Positions 9,232 to 18,922 of a DNA stretch of 64,000 nt are shown here, one piece after another. The position numbers and the translations under genes were made by a program. The stretch lies in assembly GCA_964030475.1 (NCBI GenBank), contig CAXIPT010000005.1:4134650-4198649 (forward strand). Reading direction: 5' to 3'. Origin of the DNA: Tethya wilhelma (taxonomy: Eukaryota; Porifera; Demospongiae; Tethyida; Tethyidae). Positions within the stretch are counted from its first letter, which is position 1. Each line of letters opens with the position of its first letter. The notes under the pieces are model-generated. The model worked only from the letters and a program-made list of their open reading frames with translations. It made no database searches and was not told where the DNA came from.

Positions 9232-12090
9232 GGCCTGTCACGGAGAATTTGGACCCCCCTATTTTGGTCCCCCCAGGTCCAAATACTTCGATGTGGTTGG
9301 ACCTCCAGTCCAAAAACTTTATAGCATATGGACTCCCGGTCCAAATACTTTAGCAAGTGCTTGAAGCTAATGTTCCTAGTTGTATAGTGTTCGGACCCCC
9401 CTTTAAAATGAAATCTTGTATGCAGAGTCAACTCAGAAGTAGTGGACCATAATAGCAGTGAGCAGTGTTATTATTACACTTAGCATAATATAATGCGGCA
9501 TTCTTCTCAATGTCATGAGTTGGTATTTTTTTTTTTTTTTTTTAATAATAATTTAGCAGAACACAGTCTGCCAGGATACCATGAATAGCACTGATATAGC
9601 TAATACAAGCATGTACCCAGTACAAAACAAAACAGCTAGAATTACGTAGTGAACACAACGACAACACTAACAACAAAAAATGTAGCTATAAGCATGAATA
9701 AACGTAATAATTATTAATAATAGTTAAATACCAGTCTCACTAGTTTGTTTCATGTGTTTTAAAAGGTTTCTTTTAAAATGTTCAATGTTGGTTGACATGA
9801 CGACCTCTTCAGGTAGTGAATTCCACATCTTAGGTATTGAACAAAAGTAGGAGTTCAAATGTGCTGACGTCTTGGCTGATGGAACTGCTAGCTGCAATTG
9901 GTGTGAGGATCTAGTATTGTAGTTGCTGGCTGACCTTAACTCAACAGGAAAGGGTTCCGGGAAACTGTATGCCCCTGATAAGATGTTACTGATATAAGAA
10001 ACACAAATTTAGATACACCCTCCTCTGTTCTAAGGATGGTAAACCAAACCTCCTCAGTAAACCTTGGTAGCTAGCATTCCAATGTTTAGAGCACAGCCTT
10101 AGTGCAAACTTCTGGACTGACTCGATTGAGTTAATGTGTCCCTTCTGATGAAGACACCACACTTGGATAGCATACTCTAGATCCGGGCGAATACAGGTAG
10201 TGTAGATCTGAATCATTGCTTCAGAAGATGCATGTTGGTAGTATTGGCGGTAAAGGGCTCCAACTTTCTTTCTGGCCTTGGAGCAAATATAGTCAATGTG
10301 CTTTGAAACTAGCTGTTAGCCAGATACCAAGGTACTTATATTCACTGACATTTTCAAGGCTCATATTATTAACATTAAGACTATTAGGAGGGGAACTGTG
10401 TTGCCTTTTTCTTGATATAACCATGTATTTGCACTTGGTAGCGTTGAACTCTAAAAGGTTGTTAGCAGAGCATACATTATCATGCAATGTCTGTTTGAAG
10501 TAGTTCGAAATCCTCGGTATACTACGAATTGGACAATAAAGCATAATATCATCAGCATAGATACTTAGACTTCCATCTGACAAAGTGATTTGTGTGACAT
10601 CATTAATGTAGAAAATAAACAGAATTGGGCCTAGTACAGAACCCTGTGGAACACCAGATAGCACATTGAGCATTTCAGAACTACATCCATTTACACACAC
10701 ATTGTTTTCTGTCACATAGGTAGTCATGAAGCCACTTGAGAATATGCATGTTTACTCCAATTCTTTTAAGCTTCTGAAGCAGCAAAGAATGAGGAACACT
10801 GTCGAATGCTTTACGGTAGTCAAAGAAAACAGTACAAATTTTGCCACCCTCATCCAGAATGGTGTGCCAAGAGTCCAGAGCAGATACAAGTGCACTGGTT
10901 GTTGATTTACCCTGTGTAAAACCCCATTGATGTGAACTTATTAGAGAACCATGTTGGTCTAGTATTAAGTTTGCAATGTGTCTTTCTAAGATTTTGCTTA
11001 AAATGGATAGAAGGGATATTGGTCTGTAATTTGATGGGTCATTTTTAGTGCCGCTATTGGAGAAACTCTAGCAATTTTCCACTCTGATGGAATCTTGCCC
11101 AGTTTAATAGAGATGTTGAATAGCTCGGTGATAAAAGGAGTAATACTGAGAGCCGTTGATCTTAGCATGGTTGCAGATATATCATCGTGACCACTTGACT
11201 TATTTGTATCAAGGTTGCATAAAAGACCATAAACTTCCTCTTCTGTACACAGTAAGCAGTCAGGGCAATCATAAGGATTGCATGTTGGGAGATCCAGTGA
11301 AACTTGGAATGTGAAGTTTTTAGAGAAAGTATGGTTAAGTAATTTAGCTTTATCTTCATCAGATGTTGCAATTTTGTCTCCAGTCAAGTTAAGACTTGGC
11401 ACAGAGGTATTGACAGCCTTGATGATAATAAAGGGAAGCCTGAGAATAAAATTTAAATCCTACCATGCAATCTTTCACAGCTAGCTACTGAAAATGACTA
11501 CACAATATTAATAAGTTAACTATTTAAATCTAATGATGCACACCTAACTATTCAGTGATTGTCGGGAGGCTCTTTTCTTCTCACTGAGTAATTCAGTGTA
11601 AGAAGCAGTAGAACAATCTGTGGGTAGTGAGGCCATGGAGGGAGTGGTAGAATTGTGAACCATAATGATGATCATAATAATTATTATAATAATTATTATG
11701 GTGATGCACTTAAGTTAAACTTGATATTTATAATCTTGCACACTGTTAGTCTCGTTACTTATCTAATAATAGTATCCTATGCCTTCTTAGATCATGCAGT
11801 TAGAGCCTGATGATCCATTCTCTGCATGATGTTCCTATATTCAGTCCAGGGCTATTGATCTAACTTGATTTGCTAGGACAGTGTTCTCTCAATAAAATTA
11901 TCAGTTTCTACCAGTGTGTCTGAGTGTTTGTGCTCACTGTACTGTGCGCTGCTCACGCTCGTTTCCTCTACCGTGATTGCACAGGGGGTCCAAATATTTC
12001 ACAGGGGGTCAATTGCCTACGCATTACACTGAAGTATTTGTTCCGGGGGGGTCCAAATACTACGGGGGTCCTTTTACTCTGTGACAAGCC
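9232..12090. mobile_element. DNA element with GGCyTGTCACrGAG ends, carrying a LINE
   Basis: The left end reads GGCCTGTCACGGAGAATTTG then GACCCCCC. The right end is the inverse of GGCTTGTCACAGAG, again preceded inward by GGGGGTCC. Subterminal GGTCCAAATAC motifs recur at both ends (about 9270-9350 and 11985-12075). The exact insertion site is known from the uninterrupted host repeat at about 45200. Most of the interior is a minus-strand LINE fragment (9526 to about 11480) that must have inserted later. No transposase of its own is visible. Confidence 0.7.
9526..11480 (-). pseudogene. non-LTR retrotransposon fragment, CR1/Jockey-like reverse transcriptase
   Basis: On the minus strand the order is an upstream fragment with NKSSGHDDIS and IPSEWKIARVSPI (about 11402-11050), a fingers/palm section, then LSGVPQGSVLGPILFIFYIN and YADDIMLYCPI (10727-10293), and a thumb block with YTTCIRPDLEYAIQVW (10216-9986). 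These are the classic reverse-transcriptase motifs with an intact YADD. At least two frameshifts (near 11050 and near 10715) and the lack of an endonuclease show it is dead and 5'-truncated. An 18-bp T run at 9526-9543 is the poly(A) tail of the minus-strand element. The exact 5' end is uncertain. Confidence 0.8.
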
Positions 12091-12218
12091 AAACTTGAAG
12101 TTCTGAAATTGCTCAAAAACAACAAATCAGTACTTTTTAATGTAAGATTTAGTGATTTCACATAGTTTTGACAAATTTTAAAGCTTTTTGCAAGTTGCTC
12201 TTTTAGTGTGGAGCACTG

Positions 12219-12465
12219 TAAGGACACGTGCACACGTCAATCTGTTTTTGCAAAATTTGAAGTATGTGAACACGTGACATGACTAGCTTAAGTTTCAAGG
12301 TTAACCGTAGCACTGTAATTTCCAAGGCTACACCCCTGCCTTGTGCCAATATCTACTAGCATAGTCCATGTCAACCCAAGGCTCATACTATAGGAACACC
12401 ATTCGAGTAAATTCAAGTAAGAGTTCAATAGAGTTCAATTCAATAAGAGTAAATTCACTCGAAGT
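12219..12465. other. non-coding spacer with AGTTCAATAGAG microrepeats
   Basis: Short direct repetition of GAGTTCAAT / GAGTAAATTCA-type words just upstream of the recombinase fragment. No gene seen. Confidence 0.35.
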
Positions 12466-12762
12466 GTGGCAAGACTAACCAGGAAAGAAAAGGCACTATA
12501 TACAGTCTACATAGGGAAGACAGGTGACGTCTTATGCCCAGTAGCCGCCAATCTAGCATATTTGGCCACTCGGGGGAACAACCCCGACCCCCTATTTTGG
12601 TTACAGGATGGGTACCCCCTACAAAAAGACAATCTAACCTCACAAGTCAGAGAAACACTTGCAGCTCTTGGAATCAACGCAAGCAAATATGCCGGGTATA
12701 GTTTCAGGATCGGGGCCGCAACAACAGGCTTTGAAGTAAAACAATTACATAGCTTTCAATAA
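12466..12762 (+). pseudogene. tyrosine recombinase C-terminal fragment (DIRS/Crypton-type)
   Basis: The fragment encodes about 98 residues ending in KYAGYSFRIGAATTG, closely resembling the GHSFRIGAATTAA box of eukaryotic phage-integrase-like recombinases. Upstream are LFWLQDGYPLQKDNLTSQV and LAALGINASKY, also typical. The catalytic Arg of the box is present but the following-helix His position is Tyr here. The frame ends about 10 residues after the box, before the expected HxxR-type end and nucleophilic Tyr. The listed start is GTG, so the true 5' limit is open. It is read as a truncated mobile-element relic. Confidence 0.65.
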
Positions 12763-13493
12763 TGACAACAGTTTTTAGTGACATCAGTTGCTTTTAGTAT
12801 TTTATTCCATTCGGTCATCAGCAGTAAGGTTGACTGAATGTGACGTGTCGGGATGTGTGAAGGCCAGGCTACAGGGGGCTATGGTTGCCCTAGTAATTAG
12901 TCATGCTGTACCTTCACAACCTCCAATTAATAGGCGTGGCCTACTTGTGCAGGATGTTTAACAACATCATAGCAGCCACCCATCCCGACATTCCTCCACA
13001 CCGTGAAAGTAGATATGAGGACATAGTTCACACAAGACCATTAGTATGCCTAGTACACCAACCAAGAGTTAAGCAAGGATTACATAAATTAGTGTAAGTA
13101 GCTAAAATAACTTGCAGGGTAGGTAACATATGTATAAAGGCACTGTTGGTAAAGCCTGGCCCTTCAGTATGTGTGTTTGCTTTCAATATAGTGTATCAAT
13201 AATGAATGCAAATAATAATTTCATGAACTATAGCTAATTATCCTCCCAATGGCATTGCACTTATAATATCACAACAATAATTAATTTTAACTTAGCCACA
13301 CAATAATCACTTACACCTTAAGATACAAAATGGCTAGTGAAAAACGTTTTCTGGCAGTATTTGAAGTTTACATAGAAATTTTTTCTGACTTGGGAATCCA
13401 GATTGACATCACATTATTATAGAGCAACGGCCTGTTACTAACTGGTCATTGACTGGCTTAGAAAAATTTTTTCCTGCCTAAGTGTGTCACTTA
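12763..13493. other. mostly non-coding; weak plus-strand open frame 12903-13097
   Basis: A 64-residue frame (CRMFNNIIAATHPDIPP...) is not recognised and has no splice context that settles it. A 45-bp segment near 13083-13130 (AGTGTAAGTAGCTAAAATAA) recurs at 19066-19110, so part of this stretch is dispersed repeat. Confidence 0.35.
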
Positions 13494-14793
13494 GGTTTCT
13501 TGTGTGATCCACAGAATCCTTTGTTAATGAGTTGTAGAGCTGGCTAAAGTTGCAACTCTCTTGCTCTGAATGCTCAGTGTAACAGTTGTGTAGGAATAAT
13601 TTGTCTGACTTTGGTTTTATTACTTGGTATAATTTGATGGGAAATTTTCGTTGACACAAAGGTGTATAAATTGGAACAAACAAATCAAATAAGGTCACCA
13701 TAGAGATGATCGCTACATTAGATCATGTTTATTAACCCTCAATATGTGCATAGATTGATTTGTGTGTGTATATGTGTTTGTCCTATGAAGAACGGCAAGT
13801 CCAGAGTCAAACTGGAAAGTACTTATGTTCATATTAATCAAACTCATTTGAAAATAAGTGTGTAGAATTTACAATGCACTGTAGTTGCTGAGATCAATGG
13901 CTTTTGTACTTCTTGGAGCACTTAGCTTCGAGACTGCCCATTGATTATGGCCCAGAGGAGGTACGACAGTTCTGTGTCATGCTGTGCTGGCATTTTTACC
14001 ACACGTGATCATTTCAGTATACTTAAGCTTCTAGTGTCACGTGCAAATTGTATGGGCAAAAAGTACATACATGTGCACTAAAAATGCCAGCTCAGCATGA
14101 CACACGGCTGTAGTACCTCCTGATTATGCCCATACTGAACATGTGCAGTGTGCATTACTTTTGATATACAATTGTGCTTATGTGTAGATCATGTGCTTGA
14201 TCTATGCAAACAGACTTCCTTGCAAGTCTTACAAGTGAGCCGAAAGATAACTTTGTTCAATTAAATTAGCATGCATGTAAGAAACAAACTATCAAAAGAT
14301 CTGAAGCAATGTCAGTACTATAGTTCAAATACAGGCTACACATTGCTAGCTACTATACAATACCAACATACTGATACTTTTTAAACTCTCACTAAGTCAC
14401 ACATGAACATAGCGAAAAAATTATGCAAAATGTAAAAATTATACCTCGGACGTATTCTTTTAAACATTTCTTTGTATGTGCTACCTTGAAGTTGTGAACC
14501 GATATTAATTTTCAGCTCTCAATTTATATAGTGCAAGTAAGTTCATCAATATTGTGGTAGGTTGTACAATCTGTGCTGTGATCAGAGTCCTCATGCATGA
14601 CTTTGATCAGTATCCAGTAGTTTTTCAAGGAGCTCATGTTGATCATTGTCTATCTTTTTTTCTGTTGTGTTGGAGTCCACAAATTCCCACCATGGTAACC
14701 CCAATCCAATTGCCAATGCTGATGCAGGGCAAACCACTTCAACAATGAATGGGACTAGTTCTAGTATTTCATTAGTGTTTGCTGTGCTATGTT
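13494..14793. repeat. 1.3-kb duplicated block, copy B (parental)
   Basis: This copy matches 1729-3028 over 1300 bp without indels. Here the block flows without interruption into the upstream part of the membrane-protein gene, so this is the source copy. It contains that gene's 3' region and the MITE copy at 13956-14121. Confidence 0.9.
13956..14121. mobile_element. MITE, AGGAGGTACGAC family (copy within duplicated block)
   Basis: Identical in arrangement to 2191-2356. It was carried along by the block duplication rather than by independent transposition, since both flanks are also duplicated. Confidence 0.75.
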
Positions 14794-15502
14794 TCAGTTT
14801 GAATGCTAGCACTCCTATTGGGATTATCAATGTGCAAACTACTAGGACATTTTGGATAACTCTAAATAATATTCTACTTTTTCTGGTAGTAGCATGCTTA
14901 TAGCAAAAAGAAATAGCAGCCTCACATATCTTTATCACAATTCTCACCACTGTGATGAGACCACCAGCTTCTGCCAGTGCTGTCCCAAAATTAAAAGCAA
15001 ACTCATAACATGAGATGACTACTTTTGCACCATCCTGTCTATACTCCTCAACCAGACTACAGTCTTCAATAGGCGATGACCTAAAATAGGTTCCATTGAA
15101 CTCTAAATCCAAGAAACAGTCAATGTTTGTATCATCACAGGTGTTAGATTTAGTCAATAGGAAAGTATCCCAAAACTGTATTGTAGCATAGATCACAAAG
15201 GCAGTAGCACAGAATCCTAGCGACAAAATGTCTTTGTTTTTCACTTCTTTATTTTGAATAAATAGGTGGGATCCAGTCTCATTAGTGGTAGTTTTCTCTT
15301 GTTTATATTGCAGAAGTCCATCTCCAGGTCCAAATACAGCTGCTGCCATTGAAAATAAAACTTTGTCATGTTTCTTGCCACGATTTATGAAGCGCTTCTT
15401 ACAAAATATCAATACAATTAATAGCCATGGAATGAATAAAACTATCCTTGGAACACTCTCAAGCAAAGAATATATATTTCTAGATAAATTTGGCTTTATC
15501 AT
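14591..15502 (-). CDS. single-exon multi-pass membrane protein, unknown family
   Basis: A continuous frame of 303 codons starts at the first ATG (15500-15502). An in-frame TAA lies about 45 bp upstream, so no N-terminal extension in this exon is possible; a GTG five codons earlier is ignored. The hydrophobic stretches are IVLFIPWLLIVLIF near the N-terminus, LGFCATAFVIYATIQF, an amphipathic GTALAEAGGLITVVRIVI, VLVVCTLIIPIGVLAF and FIVEVVCPASALAIGLGL. That makes four or five membrane spans with a cysteine-containing loop (TCDDTNIDCFLDLEFNGTYF) likely to face outside and carry an N-glycosylation site. The tail is acidic and His/Gln-containing. Its 3' 203 bp and downstream flank are duplicated at 1729-3028. 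The product is not recognised; an expanded, lineage-specific family is possible. The frame is intact and looks functional. Confidence 0.6.
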   Translation of the reverse strand: MIKPNLSRNIYSLLESVPRIVLFIPWLLIVLIFCKKRFINRGKKHDKVLFSMAAAVFGPGDGLLQYKQEKTTTNETGSHLFIQNKEVKNKDILSLGFCATAFVIYATIQFWDTFLLTKSNTCDDTNIDCFLDLEFNGTYFRSSPIEDCSLVEEYRQDGAKVVISCYEFAFNFGTALAEAGGLITVVRIVIKICEAAISFCYKHATTRKSRILFRVIQNVLVVCTLIIPIGVLAFKLKHSTANTNEILELVPFIVEVVCPASALAIGLGLPWWEFVDSNTTEKKIDNDQHELLEKLLDTDQSHA

Positions 15503-15825
15503 GTTTACACTGATCACTATGGCTGAACACTCTTTGTATAGTTTATATATTTTTTAAATGAATAGGTCATTATTTCATTCGTTGATTCCGCATGTGGTTA
15601 ATGGATCAATCATTGTTTTTACCAATTTTGGACATGTATTGAATGTTTAAGTATATTTATAGGTATCACTGTAATCACGAGTGCCACTCCCCAACTAGGA
15701 CACACACTGTGAATTTCCTACTGCATAGCTAACTATAATGTTGGATAATAAAGAGCAGTGCTAATTCTGTATACATTGTTTATTGTTTCTCTACACTATG
15801 CCTCATTGCTGCTCTCTCACTCTAG
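15503..15825. other. non-coding spacer or intron
   Basis: AT-rich. It ends in a polypyrimidine tract and AG (CTCTCTCACTCTAG) directly before the deubiquitinase exon at 15826. Confidence 0.5.
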
Positions 15826-16932
15826 ACTGTTGCCAAGGAGCATGCCTCGACATCTGGGGACTACTTCCGACTGTTAGCCAAGCTCTTGAACTATGCTCAT
15901 CTCTCCAACATCTCCATCCAAGGAGTGGACAAACTACTGGAGGCACAACTCAAGTGGCTGCTGAAAATCAGGGTATGACAATAAGCATCATTCGCATCAG
16001 GGAATGAGGTGATATTCCTATATTTGGCAGGAGAAACACTCTTGAGACCCATGTGTGTCCTACATGTTGAAGGAGCATTGCTTGATGATTGTCATCTCTG
16101 CCTCACAGTGGAGTTGCTATCTTTCCGCAGTGTTGCTGATAGGCATCATTTTGGCAGTCACCCCAATGGACAGCAGTTGATCAAGGTGGAATACTAGGAA
16201 TGTTTGCATTTAACTCATTGATGAATTCTCGTTTTCCTCTCATTTTTCTCTCAGATCGTAGAAACTCATGTTTGACCTTTTATTTCCTGCATCAAGACTA
16301 GTGAAAGAAGCAAGAGAAAACCCAGGTACATCTGTGGTTTTTGCAGTACATATGTTTAGAGGTTTCGATGTATGTTGTTGTCACTCTCTCCCCACAGATA
16401 AAGTGGAGTTTGACTCCACCTTCTCAACTCCCATCAGTGGTGCAATAGACTCGACTCTATCTACGAACGCTGGTGCTACGTGCTACATGAACTCTGTCCT
16501 CCAGCAGTTGTATATGATCCCCCCTGTGAGGAGTGGGATCCTGGAGGTGGATGAACCAGCCAAGAGCTTGAGACAACAAGATGAAGAAGAGGAGAGGAAA
16601 CAGAAAGAAATGGAGGCCAACAGAAAGAACAGAGAAGAGGTATGTTGCATGTGTTCTTCTGCTGAAAGTTATTGGAAACATAAATACATACATATCTCCT
16701 TTTTGTGTATACACAAGAGCCTGCCATTTGATGATTTGTACATGTAAAATTATCCAACCCACAGTTGTTGGATCCTGGTGACAGTGATGACCCCCTGCCT
16801 TCTCCCTCTGACACTGATCGCAAAGACATTCACAAGAAGGTGCTCATGCAACTACAGTCCATTCAGGTTTGGCCACTTGTTGGAAGGGAAGCTTCAGTTC
16901 CATGTCCCCAAAGGCTTCTGGAGAGACTTCAG
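15826..16932 (+). pseudogene. USP9X/faf-like deubiquitinase pseudogene, catalytic-cysteine part
   Basis: Five exon-like blocks were read: 15826-15972, about 16031-16187, 16255-16325, 16398-16639 and 16765-16932. The first encodes TVAKEHASTSGDYFRLLAKL and a LNYAHLSNI block, as in USP9X just upstream of its protease domain. The fourth contains the USP Cys box [19 protein letters not shown], with the catalytic Cys codon at 16481-16483. The last ends with GHLLEGKLQFHVPKGFWRDF. Damage: the exon at 16255 needs a frame change between IVETH and FDLLFPAS. About 100 residues expected between FPAS and the Cys box are missing. The last exon needs a one-base shift after QSIQ to read GHLL. Splicing into the 16031 block is out of frame. 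The His box and the rest of the protease are not found downstream. This part and 924-1517 are remains of one gene, with several hundred codons lost between them. Confidence 0.75.
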
Positions 16933-17213
16933 GTAGTGATCACCACCCTGTGTTGTACAGTTGAAGTTTGTTGTATCCATTATTGCTATGATATTCCTTT
17001 CCCCCCTTCCAGTAGGCACAGTTTGCACAGGTCTCTCAGTTTGTTCTGTGGAGTCAGGGTGATGTGCACATATTAGTAGCCAGCTATAGAAGGAGTTGCT
17101 TCATGAGTTGAAAGTAGGAGTAGCTGAAATGTGACTTGTTGTGATGAAACTCTTAAGTTCTGCTTCTGTACAATCTGTTTGATGGGTAGTGGCACAGGAC
17201 ACTTCTCCATACT
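16933..17213. other. non-coding, possible decayed USP exon near 17011-17060
   Basis: After a pyrimidine tract and CAG at about 17007-17013 the frame reads FVLWSQGDVH, which could be a remnant of the FRLWGEP segment that follows GFW in USP9X proteins. The similarity is too short to rely on. Confidence 0.25.
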
Positions 17214-17416
17214 CATGGAAATATTGGCGGGAATTTAATTTGGCGATTTTGCTCTGGCGGCCTCCAACAAAAATACTGGCGGTTTTAAATTTGGCGGTCA
17301 TTGACTCAACGCTCGCAGAATTATATGTATGACGAAATATTGGCGATACATTAAATTTGGCGATTTCCGAGACGATCGCCAAATCACCAAATTTAATGTA
17401 CCGCCAATATTTCCAC
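17214..17416. mobile_element. MITE rich in AATATTGGCG words
   Basis: The inverted ends read GGAAATATTGGCGGGAATTT and CCGCCAATATTTCC. The interior repeats AAATTTGGCGATTT in both orientations. It is clearly related, in opposite orientation, to the MITE at 18733-18920. Confidence 0.7.
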
Positions 17417-17598
17417 GTTTAGAATGTTCCGATTCAGATTATAATTTTGTTACCATAGCAACAGCCTTTGATAACCACCAAGGCAATACGCAGTTGTTTA
17501 GATAAGGAGTAGCAAGAAGTTGAATCTCATTTTCAATTTCTCTCCTCATAATTCTCGTTTTCAGTTGCACAGTTATTGTTGTTGTTACATCAGCCATA

Positions 17599-18056
17599 AT
17601 GACTGGATCAGGACAAATTGTACGGGGGTCACTTTGTATTACACTTGGTAGACAGTGTACTAGTAAGCACGCTAATATACTTCTATACATTTGGAATTTT
17701 TCTTCCAGCTGCAGTACTCACGACATTTTTTTCAATTCTTACATACATAGAGGAAAAGAAACAGAGATAATGTGTCTAATAAGTTGTCTACTACAACAGC
17801 CAATCTCAGCCAATCCACTGTTTCTAAACCTTCTGATCATGAGCTTGACTCTGAGCCTCAACTTGCAACTCCAAATGATGCTCACCAGAGCCCTGCTGGA
17901 TCCTTTAAGATTGACCCAAAAGTCCTCATATTTCCTGTTCTAGCTATAGACAAGTAAAATTTGAAAAACGTGATGGAATTCCAGGGCTAACCATCTTTCG
18001 AAGAGGACCTCCCAATTGGACACCAATTAAATCTGCAAGGCAAGCCTGACTCACCT
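17599..18056 (+). pseudogene. coding-like fragments of an unrecognised gene
   Basis: Two blocks look more protein-like than their surroundings. One, after an AG near 17751, reads SNKLSTTTANLSQSTVSKPS and on to IDPKVLIFPVLAID. The next, in another frame, reads FEKRDGIPGLTIFRRGPPNW and stops with TGA near 18046. A frame change separates them. No family was recognised. It may be a decayed membrane or regulatory protein gene, or a region of chance open frames. Confidence 0.3.
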
Positions 18057-18401
18057 GTTGCTCTTCGAACTAGATCGATCCTGGGTCAATCATTCAATTT
18101 CATAGTTTATGTGTGTGTGTGTCTTATGTTTTGTACTTAAGGCTGCCAGTTTGCTCTAGCTGGTACGGTCCTTCAGTGTGCATACTCTGTACTAATAATC
18201 AACATCGCCCACTTCATAGCTGTTACAAGTAATTTCTATGCTGACTTATATCCCATGTGCACTGTAAAGCAATATTAATAATAACATCTATATAAGGAAG
18301 AACACAGTTGAACACGCTAGTCTCATCAAGAGTGAAAAATCCTCCTTGCAAACACAATCTTTGCTGTTATTTTCTGTCTTATCCCTCTTGGTTCAGTCAT
18401 T

Positions 18402-18611
18402 TTGGTTTCACTGATTTACGTGCCACTCATTTTCGGTTTTGTTTTATCCTACTTTTTAGAGCTGAGCTACCCACTCTATTTGTTCTTATTGCTATGCATC
18501 CACAAGCTTGTTAGAGAACAATTCAACAAAGTGTTGTATGAGAAAGAAAAAATATTCTTTACTCGGGTTAACACCATTCAACTCTTCAACAAGGACTTAA
18601 CTAGACAGTGA
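18402..18611 (+). CDS. short hydrophobic open frame, uncertain
   Basis: This frame reads VSLIYVPLIFGFVLSYFLEL followed by a second hydrophobic run and a charged tail ending IQLFNKDLTRQ. It looks like one hydrophobic hairpin with a cytoplasmic tail. It could be the last exon of the gene whose fragments lie at 17599-18056. No start codon context or similarity supports it strongly. Confidence 0.3.
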   Translation: MVSLIYVPLIFGFVLSYFLELSYPLYLFLLLCIHKLVREQFNKVLYEKEKIFFTRVNTIQLFNKDLTRQ

Positions 18612-18732
18612 ATTACTTTAACATTACTTAGTAATAATCAGTTATAACTGTACAGTACTGACAATAACTATGTAAAGATGTACAGAATTGTTTACATTCA
18701 TGAAGGTTTACTACACAATCGTGCTATTATTA

Positions 18733-18920
18733 CCGTAAACATGAAAATATTGGCAGGTACATTAAATTTGGCAATTTGGTGATCGTCTCAAAAATCGCCA
18801 AATTTAATGTACTGCCAATATTTCTGTGAGTGCTCAGCCAATAATCACCAATATTTTTGTTGGAGGCAGTCAGACCAAAATCACCAAATTAAATTCCCAC
18901 CAATATTTCTATGTTTACGG
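18733..18920. mobile_element. 188-bp MITE, CCGTAAAC ends with TA duplication
   Basis: The ends are CCGTAAACATGAAAATATTG and the inverse of CCGTAAACATAGAAATATTG, flanked by TA at 18731-18732 and 18921-18922. The internal sequence matches the MITE at 17214-17416 in reverse. The TA duplication and CCGTA terminus tie it to 7810-7991 and 27670-27850. Confidence 0.8.
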
Positions 18921-18922
18921 TA

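Larger units (their letters stand above)
8562..12218. mobile_element. non-autonomous hAT-like repeat, copy A, split by later insertions
   Basis: It is bounded by CAGTGCTAAAAGAGC at 8562 and the inverse-like GCTCTTTTAG...GAGCACTG ending at 12218. It aligns with copy B at 43955-45341: shared blocks are 8580-8690, 8733-8830, 8862-9128 and 12091-12218. In copy B the last two blocks are adjacent. In copy A about 2.96 kb separates them, supplied by the MITE at 9131-9224 and the element at 9232-12090. CAGTG-type termini suggest the hAT superfamily, but no 8-bp target duplication was found. Confidence 0.7.

Noticed and set aside
14554..15557. Plus-strand frames opposite the membrane-protein gene
   Set aside because: They are shadows of the intact minus-strand frame.
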